The notes beneath the pieces are model-generated. The model was given only the letters and a program-made list of their open reading frames with translations, was not told where the DNA came from and did no database searches. A stretch of 64,000 bases of DNA, taken from assembly GCA_947167635.1 (NCBI GenBank), contig CAMVIT010000008.1, positions 1-64,000 of the forward strand, written 5' to 3'. The translations under genes were made by a program, and so were the position numbers. The stretch is from F23-D06 sp947167635. GTDB taxonomy: Bacteria > Bacteroidota > Bacteroidia > Bacteroidales > WCHB1-69. Below, in pieces: positions 35,467 through 45,361 of this stretch (within the stretch, counting starts at the first letter, position 1; each line of letters opens with the position of its first letter).

Positions 35467-37233
35467 ATGAAACGCAGGATTATTTCTCTTCTTCTGATGC
35501 TTCTGCTTGCGGGGGGCACCATGGCCCAGCACCCCGCCAAGTATTGGGTGCAGTTCAAAGACAAGGCCGGCTCGCCCTATTCCGTGACCCGCCCGGCGGA
35601 ACTGCTCTCCCCGAGGGCTCTGGAGCTGCGGCAACGCTATCAAATCCCCGTTGATGAACTCGACATCCCCGTCAATGAATCCTATATCCATCAGGTGCTG
35701 GCCCTCGACGACAGTATGCGCCTGCTCACCCGCTCGAAGTGGCTGAACGGCATCACCGTCTATTCAGAACGTGAGGACATTCTGCCTCGAATATCGGCAC
35801 TTCCTTTCGTGGCATTCGCCGAGCGCACCATTGCCATGCAGTCGGCCGAGACATGTCTTGATACTGTTTTTTTGTTCATGGATGCCGCCAGGCCGTCTGC
35901 GGTGTCCAACCCTCCGCTTCGGGTGCAGAGAGATGACTACGACTATGGGAAGGGCGATTTGCAAGTCCGCATGAACAATATCCATTGGCTACACCGTCTC
36001 GGCCTTCGGGGTGAGGGTGTACAGATGATGGTGATGGATGCCGGGTTCCTGCATGCAGACACCTTGCATTTTTTTTCTGCCTTGCGCAACGACCATCGTC
36101 TGCTGGGCGCGCGTAATTTCGTGCAGCCGGGCAAGTCGCCGTTCACGACTGGCTCTCATGGCACCAATGTGCTGTCTTGCATCGCCGCCTGGTCGGAGGG
36201 CGAGTTAGTGGGCACCGCTCCCATGGCGATGTTCTACCTCTGCCAGACAGAGGACGGGCGTACGGAGCATAAGGTTGAGGAGGATAACTGGGTGGCGGGT
36301 CTTGAGTGGGCCGACAGCTTGGGCTGCCAGGTGCTGAACTCGTCGTTGGGATACACCAAGTTTGACGATACGACACAAGTGCGCACGCGCGATTCGCTCA
36401 CCGGCCAGGTGAGCCGCGCCTCCCGCGCCGCCACCATCGCCGCCTCCAAAGGGATGCTCGTCTGCAACAGCGCCGGCAATGAGGGCGGAGGGAAGTGGAA
36501 TTACATCGGCTGTCCCGCCGATGCCGAGGGTATCCTCTCTGTCGGAGCTGTGAACACGCGAGGCCAAAAAGCCATGTTCAGCTCAGTTGGCCCCACCGCC
36601 GACGGACGTATCAAGCCCGATGTGGCAGCCATGGGACTGGGTTGCTATGTGGGCGGTATCAACGGTACTGTGAATCCCTCCGCAGGCACTTCATTCTCGT
36701 CCCCCCTGATGGCCGGAATGGTCGCCTGTCTTTGGCAAGCATTCCCCAGTAAGTCCAACTACGAAATTATGGAGGCCGTGCGTATCAGTGGCTCCCAAGC
36801 GTTGCATCCCGACACGGCACTCGGCTACGGCATTCCCGACTTCCTGAAGGCATACAACTACCTTCTCCAGCCCCAGCCGAGATCGTACAGCATAGAGTTC
36901 GATGCCTTTGACACGCAAAACGACACTCTCTTCTTCCATGTGGAAACAAAAGACGGAAAACCTTTTGATTTCAATCGTCTCTCCGTACAGGGCGTCACCC
37001 TTGGCCCTCCATCTTTTTCCAAAATCATTGTCATTGAAAAACAAACCATAAAAAGAACCATTGACTTGGCTGAGATGGAGATTTTGCAAGACACAACGAC
37101 TTCGTACAAACTGGTATTGCCACGCTTGAAAAATAAAACTCCCTATTTGCTCACCAAACTGGAAATTGAATACAATGGCGAAAAACTGCACTATATTGTC
37201 GGACAGGAAAAACTCCCCAAGAAAAAGAAATAA
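35467..37233 (+). CDS. S8 family subtilisin-like serine protease, exported
   Basis: 588 residues. A signal peptide ends near MAQHPAK. The catalytic triad is D191 (MVMDAGFLH), H231 (GSHGTNVLSC) and S409 (GTSFSSPLMAG); the oxyanion asparagine is in CNSAGNEGG. An N-terminal propeptide-like region covers about 25-150, and a C-terminal beta domain follows residue 450. There is no T9SS sorting domain at the end (it closes LPKKKK), so a periplasmic or lipid-independent location is likely. The 3' end overlaps a small lipoprotein gene. Confidence 0.9.
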   Translation: MKRRIISLLLMLLLAGGTMAQHPAKYWVQFKDKAGSPYSVTRPAELLSPRALELRQRYQIPVDELDIPVNESYIHQVLALDDSMRLLTRSKWLNGITVYSEREDILPRISALPFVAFAERTIAMQSAETCLDTVFLFMDAARPSAVSNPPLRVQRDDYDYGKGDLQVRMNNIHWLHRLGLRGEGVQMMVMDAGFLHADTLHFFSALRNDHRLLGARNFVQPGKSPFTTGSHGTNVLSCIAAWSEGELVGTAPMAMFYLCQTEDGRTEHKVEEDNWVAGLEWADSLGCQVLNSSLGYTKFDDTTQVRTRDSLTGQVSRASRAATIAASKGMLVCNSAGNEGGGKWNYIGCPADAEGILSVGAVNTRGQKAMFSSVGPTADGRIKPDVAAMGLGCYVGGINGTVNPSAGTSFSSPLMAGMVACLWQAFPSKSNYEIMEAVRISGSQALHPDTALGYGIPDFLKAYNYLLQPQPRSYSIEFDAFDTQNDTLFFHVETKDGKPFDFNRLSVQGVTLGPPSFSKIIVIEKQTIKRTIDLAEMEILQDTTTSYKLVLPRLKNKTPYLLTKLEIEYNGEKLHYIVGQEKLPKKKK

Positions 37234-37441
37234 TTCGAGATTTGTGTTTTTCGTTGTCTTGCTGACGGGAGGCGGTTTGTCGTTCTCCTCTTGCGAGGCG
37301 ATGGAACATTGGCTCTACAATGCCTCCGACTATTCCATAATCACTTCCAAAAACGACCCGGAAACCGATATGAACCGTATGGATCAATACTGGGACGACC
37401 TGGATTATGACATTTGGTATGAGGAGAACGAATACGATTGA
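37175..37441 (+). CDS. Small acidic putative lipoprotein
   Basis: 88 residues from ATG 37175, overlapping the end of the S8 protease gene by 59 bases in another frame. A basic N-terminus (RKNSPRKRNNSR) is followed by a hydrophobic stretch and a lipobox-like FSSC, then an acidic tail ending YEENEYD. No family recognised. The overlap suggests translational coupling to the protease and perhaps a partner role, but the gene could also be spurious. Confidence 0.5.
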   Translation: MAKNCTILSDRKNSPRKRNNSRFVFFVVLLTGGGLSFSSCEAMEHWLYNASDYSIITSKNDPETDMNRMDQYWDDLDYDIWYEENEYD

Positions 37442-37443
37442 TT

Positions 37444-37496
37444 CTACCGAGCTTTCGCCCCTGCCGGGGCGCTCAAGGAAAACTATTAACTATCAA
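37444..37496 (+). repeat. Dispersed intergenic hairpin repeat, copy 2
   Basis: CTACCGAGCTTTCGCCCC, loop, then GGGGCGCTCAAGGAAAACT and AT-rich tail. It matches the copies at 22508 and 46714 and lies exactly between two convergent genes, overlapping the last codon region of the DUF4249 gene. Confidence 0.65.
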
Positions 37497-38470
37497 TAGA
37501 ATCCCACCGTGTCCTCCCAGAATATCTTGTCGATTTTGGAGGCGAAGCCGCACCAGGCGCCCAGGACGTTTTCACCCTCAATGTTGGAAATCACGGGCGC
37601 GGGGTTGGTGAAGGGGTTCGAGCCAAGAATGGCCTCTGTGCCGCCTGTCACCATGAAGCGGTAGGTGTTGTAGTCCATCAGACTGTGTTTTACATATACG
37701 GTGTCGCCGGGCCGGAAGGTGAGGCGCCTGCAAGCTTGGCTCTGCGCTTCGCTCATCCCGAAGGTGTGCAGCATCGTGATGCCATAGCGCTCCAGCTCGT
37801 AGTTGAACGTGATCCCGTTGAAGGTCTTGTCGTCGAAGGCCACCGGCACGGTGCTGACCCATAGCCGGTCGGTGAACTTAGGACAGCTGACTTTGATCTG
37901 GAAGCGGTAGTAGTTGGCCTCAGCGCCGTTGTCGCTCATCAGCACACGCACGGTGCGCATGGTGTCCTTGTTGAGAATTTCAGTAAGATAGCTGAACCAG
38001 ACAGAGTCAAGGTCGAAGGTATGGGGGATGGTTGTCACGGCATTGTACTCTTGGCCGTCATAGTTGACCGTGAGCGTGTAGGAGGTGTTCTCGCGCCCCC
38101 GCAAGGTCGGACTGACGTAGGCAATCATCAGGGGCGAGTCGGGGCAGAACTGCAAGGTTAGCGAGTCGCGCTCTCCGTCGGAGGAGGTGACAATCACCGA
38201 TGCATTGCCGATGAACAGGTTGTTCATGATGTACTGCATATCCATATCGGCGAAGTAGGGGATGCTGCGTGTCAACGTCACGATGGCGGGCTGTCCGTTC
38301 TCGATGGTGCCCTCGATGACCAGCTTCGGCTCGTAATCCGGCAAATCCACCTCAATCTCGGTCTCGCACGCCCCGAAAAACAGCGCCGTGACAAACACCG
38401 TAACCAACACCGGCAACCCCACCCGGATTCGCCTCCACCAAACCTCAAACAAAACCCCAATATCAATCAT
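37493..38470 (-). CDS. DUF4249 family outer-membrane-associated lipoprotein
   Basis: 325 residues. The N-terminus has a hydrophobic segment and a cysteine (LFFGACETEIEVDLPDY) typical of lipoprotein export, then the DUF4249 pattern (KLVIEGTIENGQPAIVTLTR). DUF4249 proteins are commonly encoded next to TonB-dependent receptors and are thought to act with them at the outer membrane. Here the receptor gene lies 77 bases upstream in the same direction. The N-terminal extension before the hydrophobic stretch is longer than usual, so the true start may be internal. Confidence 0.8.
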   Translation of the reverse strand: MIDIGVLFEVWWRRIRVGLPVLVTVFVTALFFGACETEIEVDLPDYEPKLVIEGTIENGQPAIVTLTRSIPYFADMDMQYIMNNLFIGNASVIVTSSDGERDSLTLQFCPDSPLMIAYVSPTLRGRENTSYTLTVNYDGQEYNAVTTIPHTFDLDSVWFSYLTEILNKDTMRTVRVLMSDNGAEANYYRFQIKVSCPKFTDRLWVSTVPVAFDDKTFNGITFNYELERYGITMLHTFGMSEAQSQACRRLTFRPGDTVYVKHSLMDYNTYRFMVTGGTEAILGSNPFTNPAPVISNIEGENVLGAWCGFASKIDKIFWEDTVGFY

Positions 38471-38472
38471 AA

Positions 38473-38545
38473 TATCAATTTCTTAGTTTCTTAATTTCTT
38501 AACCTCTTAAATAATTTAATATTTTAATGATTTAATAATTTAATA
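38473..38545. repeat. AT-rich direct microrepeats between receptor and DUF4249 genes
   Basis: Repeated TTTCTTA and TTTAATA/TTTAATG units fill the spacer. Similar AT-rich short-repeat spacers are seen at about 28650-28680 and 44009-44045. Confidence 0.4.
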
Positions 38546-38547
38546 TG

Positions 38548-40956
38548 TTAAAACTTGAAGTTCCACGTCACCGACGGAATAATCGGGAACAGGCTCATCT
38601 GGTAAGCCTTGTTGTCTATGGTGAAATTGGTCTCTCCCGGCTCTATGTCGGCGTGGGTTTCCAGATAGATGAAGAAGGGGTTCTTGCGGTTATAGACGTT
38701 ATAGACGGAGAAGTTGAGCCCCGTCTCGAACTTGCTGGTCTTCTTGATGGTCCAGTTCACGGCGAGGTCGAGGCGGTGGTAGGGCGGCATCCGGTAGCCG
38801 TTGCGCTCGCTGAACTCGGTGATGTAGGAGCCCATATAGAAGTAGTACCCCACAGGGATGGTCATCGTGTTGCCCGTTTGATAGACCCACAGGGCGGAGA
38901 CACTCAGCTTGTTGCGCAGAATCTCGTAGCTGAGGCTGATGGAGACGTCGTGACGGCGGTCGTACTTGGCCCAGTAAGGATTGCCGTTGTTGAGTTCGTC
39001 AAACTGCCTGCGGGTGTAACCCAATGTGTAGCCGATGAAGCCGGTGATCTTGCCCCGCGTCTTCTTGAAGAAGAACTCCGCACCGGCCGACCAGCCTTGG
39101 CCGTACACGTACAGTTGGTCGGGATTGAGCACGAAGGCGCCGAAATCCAGCCCGTCGCGGTACTCGGCCAGATTGTACATCTTTTTATAATACAAGTCCA
39201 CATAGCTCTCGAACATGTGGTGGTAGAAGTTGCGGAACACCCCTAATGAGACCTGCATCACCGTCTGCGGCTTCATCAGGTCGGTGCAGGGCATCCACAC
39301 GTCGGTGGGCAGCGATATGGAGGCGATGGAGATCTGGTGCAGGAACTGGTAGTTCAGGGTGGCAGAGGCCTTCAGGGAGGTCATCGAGTCGATGAGGAAA
39401 CGCACCGAGAGCCGAGGCTCCACCTTGTTGTACTGGCTGACGATTTCGCCGGGCTTGTACAGGATGGAATCGACGACGTTGCCGAAATCGTCCGTCACAT
39501 AGCGGGTGAAAGCGCCGATATGGCAGAAGTTGGTGTACCGCAGGCCCATATTGAGTTTCCAGCGCCGCGAGATGTCGTACTCGTCGTTGGCGTAGATGCT
39601 CAACTCGTTGGCAAAATAGGGCTGCACCTTGGGCAGGGCGAAATCCATCCCTTCACCAGCTTGCACCGCATATTGTCCGGGGATGCACTGGTGCAGCAAC
39701 TCGTGCACGCCGAAACGCAGGTTGTGCTTCGGCGTCGGCATCCACGTCAGCTCGCTCTTCAGCCCGTAGTCGCGAATGCCCGACCCGAGCTTGAATTGGA
39801 AGACGTCCATTCCCATCTCCGTGTTGAAATCATAATAGCTGAAGGTGGCGGACGTGTTGAGGAAGAGCTTCGGACTGATGATGTAGTTCCAGCGGGCCGA
39901 GGCCGTCGCGTTGTACCACTTGAAGGTGGCATGCGTCATCCCCGACGACGACTTGAACCCATACACATCGCCGCCGTAATAGGCACCGAAATAGAGCCTG
40001 TGCTTGTCGTTGACGATGACATTGAACTTTGCGTTGAGATCGTAAAAGTAGAAATCCATACCCTTGAGGGGCGATTTGGGCTTGAGGAAGGGCTGGATGA
40101 GCGCGTCGGCGTAGGTGCGCCGCCCCGAGATGATGAAGGAGGCCTTGTTCTTCTTTAAAGGTCCCTGCACGGTGAGGTGCGAGAAGATGAGCCCGATACC
40201 TCCGTCCACCCCGAATCGCTTCAGGTTGCCCTCTTTTTGGTAAACATTCAATATGGAGGCGGCGCGCCCTCCGTAGTAGGCGGGCATTCCCGACTTGACC
40301 ATATCGATGTCCTTCACGGCATCGGCGTTGAAGATGGAGAAGAATCCGAAGAGGTGGCTGGTGTTATAGACGGTGGCCTCGTCAAGCAGCACTAAGTTCT
40401 GGTCGGTGCCGCCGCCGCGCACGTAGTAGCCGCTGTTGCCCTCGCCCCCCGACATCACGCCCGGCAGCAGCTGTATCGACTTGATGATGTCGGCCTCGCC
40501 CATCAGCGCGGGCATCGCCTTGATGGCCTCGATCTTCATCTCCATACGGCCCACATCCGCTGAGGCGATGTTGCGGTCGGTACGCTCGCCCTGAATCACC
40601 ACCTCATCGCCCGCAATGGCCGTGGGCTCCAGGTCGAACGCCCGGCTGACTGTCTTGTCCAACACCAAGGTCTCTTCGATGGTTTTGTACGACAAGTAGC
40701 TGACAGACAGCTTGTAAGTGCCTCTCGGCACGGAGATGGAGTAGAATCCCGCCTGGTTGCTGACACACCCCTGCGTCGCGTTGGGGTTGGCGGTGTCGGT
40801 GAGTATGACATACGCCCCCATCAAGGATTCGCCGTCAGACGCATCGCGTATGGTGCCCGACAGGGTTACACGCTGCCCCTGCGCCCATATTGCTTGGACG
40901 TTGCAAAGAAGGGGCACGATGATCAACAGCAAGAGTAGAGTTTTTCTTCTCATCAA
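38548..40956 (-). CDS. TonB-dependent outer-membrane receptor with carboxypeptidase-like N-terminal domain
   Basis: 802 residues. A signal peptide ends near IWAQGQ. The first domain (about 28-110) is the carboxypeptidase-regulatory-like fold (LSGTIRDASDGESLMGAYVI). The plug domain follows (about 115-225), including KAMPALMGEADIIKSIQLLP and GYYVRGGGTDQNLVLLDEAT. The remainder is a beta barrel ending in an aromatic residue (VTWNFKF). Substrate unknown. It is too short and lacks the SusC partner features, so it belongs with DUF4249 rather than SusD systems. No consensus promoter was found in the 250 bases upstream. Confidence 0.9.
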   Translation of the reverse strand: MMRRKTLLLLLIIVPLLCNVQAIWAQGQRVTLSGTIRDASDGESLMGAYVILTDTANPNATQGCVSNQAGFYSISVPRGTYKLSVSYLSYKTIEETLVLDKTVSRAFDLEPTAIAGDEVVIQGERTDRNIASADVGRMEMKIEAIKAMPALMGEADIIKSIQLLPGVMSGGEGNSGYYVRGGGTDQNLVLLDEATVYNTSHLFGFFSIFNADAVKDIDMVKSGMPAYYGGRAASILNVYQKEGNLKRFGVDGGIGLIFSHLTVQGPLKKNKASFIISGRRTYADALIQPFLKPKSPLKGMDFYFYDLNAKFNVIVNDKHRLYFGAYYGGDVYGFKSSSGMTHATFKWYNATASARWNYIISPKLFLNTSATFSYYDFNTEMGMDVFQFKLGSGIRDYGLKSELTWMPTPKHNLRFGVHELLHQCIPGQYAVQAGEGMDFALPKVQPYFANELSIYANDEYDISRRWKLNMGLRYTNFCHIGAFTRYVTDDFGNVVDSILYKPGEIVSQYNKVEPRLSVRFLIDSMTSLKASATLNYQFLHQISIASISLPTDVWMPCTDLMKPQTVMQVSLGVFRNFYHHMFESYVDLYYKKMYNLAEYRDGLDFGAFVLNPDQLYVYGQGWSAGAEFFFKKTRGKITGFIGYTLGYTRRQFDELNNGNPYWAKYDRRHDVSISLSYEILRNKLSVSALWVYQTGNTMTIPVGYYFYMGSYITEFSERNGYRMPPYHRLDLAVNWTIKKTSKFETGLNFSVYNVYNRKNPFFIYLETHADIEPGETNFTIDNKAYQMSLFPIIPSVTWNFKF

Positions 40957-41113
40957 AAAATCCTTGAAATGCAGGAGTTTTTAACGTCACTTTTCTTGTT
41001 TTATTTTATACAATATTTTGGTGATGATGGTTTTCAAAGATTGAGTGGGGGATCTCGTTGCAATGTCGTTCAAAAAAAGATTGCGAAAAGGGCGTTTTTA
41101 TGATCAAAAAAAT

Positions 41114-41144
41114 TTTGATATGTTCCAAGAATTATTTACTTTTG
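41114..41144 (+). promoter_or_regulatory. Full Bacteroidetes promoter for pgi (-33 TTTG and -7 TACTTTTG)
   Basis: TTTG at 41114-41117 and TACTTTTG at 41137-41144, spaced 19 bases, the best complete match in the window. The remaining intergenic DNA from 40957 shows nothing else recognisable. Confidence 0.7.
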
Positions 41145-41207
41145 CACCGTTAATTGCGTAAATTTTTGTCGCAATGAAATTGGATTATAAATTAAAATAT
41201 TGATTAT

Positions 41208-42506
41208 ATGGAATTTAAATTCAATGACGCTCTGTTTGCGGTCTCCATGGATGAACTCCAAGGTCATGCATCTTTGGCTGAGGCTGCGTATCAAACTGCC
41301 GTCCAGAAGAACGGACGCGGTAATGATTTTTTGGGATGGATAGACCTTCCCGCCGAGATTTCGGACGATGATTTCAATGTTATAGAGGCCTGTGCTTCCG
41401 ACATGGCTGCCCAGTCTGACGTGGTGGTGGTTATTGGCATCGGAGGCTCCTACCTCGGTGCTCGCGCCGTCATCGAGGCCCTGCAGCACAGCTTCCGTCC
41501 GATGCTGCCCGAACAGAAACCGACTATCCTCTATGCCGGAAACAGCATGAGCGAGGATTATCTGCACGATCTGCTTGATGTGTTGGACAAGAAAGACTAC
41601 TCTTTGGTGGTCATTTCCAAGTCGGGCACGACGACGGAACCCGCCTTGGCGTTCCGAATCCTCAAGCAGCATTGCGAGCGGAAGTATGGTCTTGACAACG
41701 CCCGCAAGCGTATTGTGGCCGTCACCGACCGCGCGCGCGGCGCCCTCAAGACCCTTGCCACCGAAGAGGGTTATCCCACCTTTGTGATTCCCGATGACGT
41801 GGGCGGACGCTACTCCGTGCTGACACCCGTGGGACTTCTTCCGATTGCCGCAGCTGGATTCTCCGTGCGCAAGCTCGTGGAAGGCGCCAAGTCCATGCGT
41901 GCTCAACTGCTGGAAGCTGTGAAATTCGACGCCAATCCCGCCATGCAGTACGCCTTGTTGCGCTATATGCTCTACAATCAAGGTCTTAAACTGGAGTTGA
42001 TGACCTCCTTTGAACCCAAACTTTTCTATTTTGTCGAGTGGTTCAAGCAACTTTTCGGCGAAAGCGAAGGCAAGGAGCACAAAGGCATATTCCCCGCCGG
42101 GGCTATCTTCTCCACCGACCTGCACTCCCTTGGCCAATACATCCAAGAGGGCACGCGCCAGATCTTTGAGACTGTGCTCACCGTGGAGAATGCCCATCAC
42201 AAGGTGGCCATTCCCGCCGATGAGAAAAACACCGACGGACTCAACTATCTGCAGCACCGCTCCATCAACGAGATCAACCACATCGCCCAGCAGGGTACCT
42301 GCATGGCACATGTGGATGGCTGTGTGCCCAATCTTCAGGTTTCCATCCCTGAAATCAACGAGTTCCACCTTGGCGAATTGATTTACTTCTTTGAGATGAG
42401 TTGCGCCATCAGCGGCTATATGCTCGATGTCAACCCCTTCGACCAGCCCGGCGTGGAGGCCTACAAGCGTAATATGTTCAAACTACTCGGCAAGCCCGGC
42501 TTCTAA
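41208..42506 (+). CDS. pgi: Glucose-6-phosphate isomerase
   Basis: A 432-residue glycolytic enzyme interconverting glucose 6-phosphate and fructose 6-phosphate. Sugar isomerase domains: GIGGSYLGARAVIEAL near residue 77, the phosphate-binding SKSGTTTEPALAFRIL near 143, and IQEGTRQIF. The short length matches the bacterial form found in Bacteroidetes and Firmicutes. It has a clear promoter, and the sodium symporter gene begins 9 bases after its stop. Confidence 0.93.
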   Translation: MEFKFNDALFAVSMDELQGHASLAEAAYQTAVQKNGRGNDFLGWIDLPAEISDDDFNVIEACASDMAAQSDVVVVIGIGGSYLGARAVIEALQHSFRPMLPEQKPTILYAGNSMSEDYLHDLLDVLDKKDYSLVVISKSGTTTEPALAFRILKQHCERKYGLDNARKRIVAVTDRARGALKTLATEEGYPTFVIPDDVGGRYSVLTPVGLLPIAAAGFSVRKLVEGAKSMRAQLLEAVKFDANPAMQYALLRYMLYNQGLKLELMTSFEPKLFYFVEWFKQLFGESEGKEHKGIFPAGAIFSTDLHSLGQYIQEGTRQIFETVLTVENAHHKVAIPADEKNTDGLNYLQHRSINEINHIAQQGTCMAHVDGCVPNLQVSIPEINEFHLGELIYFFEMSCAISGYMLDVNPFDQPGVEAYKRNMFKLLGKPGF

Positions 42507-42515
42507 ACCTTCTCC

Positions 42516-44009
42516 ATGTCCGGCTTCATATTTGCGTTTTTTGTGTTCTATGTGGCGATGCTGTTTCTGATTACAGGCATCACCTCTCGCAAGGCCGACA
42601 ACCAAACCTATTTCACCGGCAACCGGAAATCCCCGTGGTTCGTGGTGGCGTATGGCATGATTGGCAGCTCCCTGTCGGGCGTGACCTTTATGTCTGTGCC
42701 CGGTGACGTTTACACCACACAATTCACCTATTTCGGGGTTGTGCTGGGCTATATTCTGGGATATATCGTCATCGGCTGCCTGCTGTTGCCGCTTTACTAC
42801 AAAATAAATGTCACCTCTGTCTATGAGTACCTCGGCATGCGCTTCGGCAAAGAAGCGCACAAGACTGGATCGGTGCTCTTTTTTGTCTCCCGCCTTTTGG
42901 GCTCGGCATTGCGGATGTATTTAGTCATCTTTGTGCTGCAAGTCTTCGTCTTCGACGGCTGGCACATTCCCATCTGGCTCACTGCCATTGTGATGATTGC
43001 CATCATCCTGCTCTACACAATGCGGGGCGGCATCAAGACGGTGGTGTGGACCGATCTTTTGCAGACTACTTTCCTCATTGGTGCGCTGGTCATCACGATT
43101 ATCGTGATCATGCGCAACACCGGCGGTTCCTTCTCCGACCTTTGGGATGGCATGGCCACCGCAGGCAAGGACGGCACCGACTGCCGGACTGTGTTCAACC
43201 TTGACTGGCGCAACAACAGCTATTTCCTGAAACAGATCATCGGTGGCATGTTCATTACCATTGCGATGACGGGATTGGATCAGGATATGATGCAGAAAAA
43301 CTTGTCTTGCAAGTCGTTGCGCGATGCGCAGCGCAATATGCTCTCCTTTACTTCCATATTGGTGGTGGTGAACATTCTCTTTTTGACGCTGGGCGGCATG
43401 TTGCTGGTCTTTGCACAGCGCAACGGCATCGATATTTCCAACATGCCCACCGACCGCATTTATCCGGAAATTGCCTTCAACTACCTTGGCAAAGCGGGTG
43501 CTATGGTCTTCGTGTTCGGCCTCATCTCAGCCGGCTTTTCTTCTGCCGACGGCACCTTCACGGCACTCACGACAACCGTGTGCTACGACATCCTCCGCAT
43601 TGAAGGACGTTTCCCCACGGAGGCGCAGCAGACCCGCGTGCGTCGTATTGTCCATGTGCTCATTTCGCTGCTCTTCCTGATGGTCATCATCATTGTCTCC
43701 AGCCACCACAACGATGCGCTCATCCGTATCATCTTCATGGTGGCCTCTTATACATACGGACCGCTGCTTGGACTCTTCATGTTCGGTATCTTCACCAAAC
43801 GCGAGGTGCCAGTCAACCGGCGTTGGCTGATTCCTGTGATCGCCCTGCTGGTCCCCGCATTCTGCTATATCCTCTCGTCGCATTCGCAGCAATGGCTGGG
43901 GGGCTACAAATTCGGCTATGAACTGCTCATCGTCAACGGACTGCTCGTCTTCGCTTGCCTGTTGGCCGTGAGCGGGAGGAAAGGGACTGGTGAGGTGTTG
44001 AATCGTTAA
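42516..44009 (+). CDS. Sodium:solute symporter family protein
   Basis: 497 residues with about 13 membrane helices of the SSS family. ADNQTYFTGNRKSPWFVVAY after helix 1, GSSLSGVTFMSVPG in the broken helix, and GLISAGFSSADGTFTALTTT further on are characteristic; the last includes the conserved serines near the sodium site. Substrate cannot be assigned. Follows pgi by 9 bases, so it is probably co-transcribed. Confidence 0.88.
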   Translation: MSGFIFAFFVFYVAMLFLITGITSRKADNQTYFTGNRKSPWFVVAYGMIGSSLSGVTFMSVPGDVYTTQFTYFGVVLGYILGYIVIGCLLLPLYYKINVTSVYEYLGMRFGKEAHKTGSVLFFVSRLLGSALRMYLVIFVLQVFVFDGWHIPIWLTAIVMIAIILLYTMRGGIKTVVWTDLLQTTFLIGALVITIIVIMRNTGGSFSDLWDGMATAGKDGTDCRTVFNLDWRNNSYFLKQIIGGMFITIAMTGLDQDMMQKNLSCKSLRDAQRNMLSFTSILVVVNILFLTLGGMLLVFAQRNGIDISNMPTDRIYPEIAFNYLGKAGAMVFVFGLISAGFSSADGTFTALTTTVCYDILRIEGRFPTEAQQTRVRRIVHVLISLLFLMVIIIVSSHHNDALIRIIFMVASYTYGPLLGLFMFGIFTKREVPVNRRWLIPVIALLVPAFCYILSSHSQQWLGGYKFGYELLIVNGLLVFACLLAVSGRKGTGEVLNR

Positions 44010-44119
44010 GTTATAAAACTATAAAGCTATAAAACTAAGAAATTTAAGAGCTGTTTTTCCTGAGAACTAACGGATGATTACAATAAAACAACCCTATTTA
44101 TTAACTAAAAACAACGCTT

Positions 44120-44833
44120 ATGAAAAAGTATTTTGCTGAATTGGTTGGAACTTTTGTTCTGACGCTCCTTGGCTGCGGAACAGCCATGTTCATCGGTTGC
44201 GCTACTCCTGCCGGAGTCGTGGGCACGGCCATTGCATTCGGTCTCACCGTTGTGGCGATGGCTTACACGATTGGCGGCATTTCCGGTTGCCACATAAACC
44301 CTGCAATTACCTTTGCCGTGGCACTCTCCAAGCGCATGAGCTGGAAGGATGCTTGCGGTTACTGGATTGGACAAGTCCTCGGTGGCATCCTTGCCGGTGC
44401 TGTGCTGTTGCTGCTTGTCAATGTGGTTACACCTGGTGCAGGTGGATGCATGTTCGGCGTTGACATTGCTGAAAACATGCAAGGTCTCGGCACCAATGGC
44501 GTGGCCAACGCAGGTGGCGCTGGCGGTGCTTTCCTCGTTGAGGTGATTGCCACATTCATCTTCGTTCTGGTGGTGCTCGGAACGACCGACGAAAAGGTGG
44601 GTGCCGGCAACCTCGCGGGTCTCGCCATCGGCTTGACGCTGATTCTCGTCCACCTCGTCTGCATCAACTTGACCGGCACCTCCGTCAACCCGGCTCGTTC
44701 CATCGGACCGGCTCTGTTCGCTGGCGGCCAGGCTCTGTGCGACCTTTGGGTGTTCATCTGCGCTCCGCTCGTGGGTGCCGCTTTGTCCGCCCTCGTGTGG
44801 AAATGCTTCAGCTGCACCAAGAAAGCCGAATAA
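44120..44833 (+). CDS. Aquaporin / MIP family channel
   Basis: 237 residues with six helices and both pore motifs of the family. The first is NPAITFAVALS (NPA) and the second NPARSIGPALF (NPA). The residue after the second NPA is an arginine, as in the selectivity filter. The helix-5 region (GLTLILVHLVCINLTGTSVN) points to a water-type AqpZ rather than a glycerol facilitator, though this is uncertain. The gene ends in a strong terminator and is preceded by AT-rich microrepeats. Confidence 0.9.
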   Translation: MKKYFAELVGTFVLTLLGCGTAMFIGCATPAGVVGTAIAFGLTVVAMAYTIGGISGCHINPAITFAVALSKRMSWKDACGYWIGQVLGGILAGAVLLLLVNVVTPGAGGCMFGVDIAENMQGLGTNGVANAGGAGGAFLVEVIATFIFVLVVLGTTDEKVGAGNLAGLAIGLTLILVHLVCINLTGTSVNPARSIGPALFAGGQALCDLWVFICAPLVGAALSALVWKCFSCTKKAE

Positions 44834-44856
44834 TCTTCGGTTATCCTATTCTACAC

Positions 44857-44889
44857 AAAACGGGACCGTCTTCTGGCGGTCCCGTTTTT
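44857..44889 (+). terminator. Rho-independent terminator after the aquaporin gene
   Basis: AAAACGGGACCG pairs with CGGTCCCGTTTT around an 8-base loop, followed by Ts. It lies between convergent genes. Confidence 0.85.
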
Positions 44890-44914
44890 ATGTTATATGT
44901 TGCAAAAGTGCCTT

Positions 44915-45361
44915 CTAATACTCCCTCTGCTCCGCGTTTTTGAAACTGTAATAGTTGAGGTCGTCACGCTCTGTCCAACCTTGCGAACGCCAGAAGTTGT
45001 TCCCGATGTCGTTTCTTTTCATGACCAACAGGCCGCTCTTCTTGATGCCCTCTTTTTCAACCGCTTCATAAACGGCATGCAGCAGGGCCTTGCCGATGCC
45101 TTGGTTGCGCAGGTCGGTGCGGACCACGGTGTGGTAAATGTAGGCGCGTCGGCCGTCCATGCCGCACAAGATCACCCCGACCAGCTCGTCACCGCGCATG
45201 GCCACAAAGTTTGAGGTCGGATTTTTTTTGAGAAAACGGGTGATGCCCTCAGCAGAGTCGTCGTATCCCCGCAAGGCCATGCCGTCTGTGATAGTCCAAA
45301 GATTATACACTTGTGGATAATCTTCCGCAGTCATCAATCGTATGGAAATGTCTGTGTTCAT
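44915..45361 (-). CDS. GNAT family N-acetyltransferase
   Basis: 148 residues with the GNAT fold: ISIRLMTAEDYPQVYNLW at the start, the acetyl-CoA-binding segment VVRTDLRNQGIGKALLHAVY (Q/RxxGxG/A) near residue 90, and a C-terminal NNFWRSQGWTERDDLNYY. The acceptor substrate is unknown. Single gene on the minus strand. Confidence 0.88.
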   Translation of the reverse strand: MNTDISIRLMTAEDYPQVYNLWTITDGMALRGYDDSAEGITRFLKKNPTSNFVAMRGDELVGVILCGMDGRRAYIYHTVVRTDLRNQGIGKALLHAVYEAVEKEGIKKSGLLVMKRNDIGNNFWRSQGWTERDDLNYYSFKNAEQREY

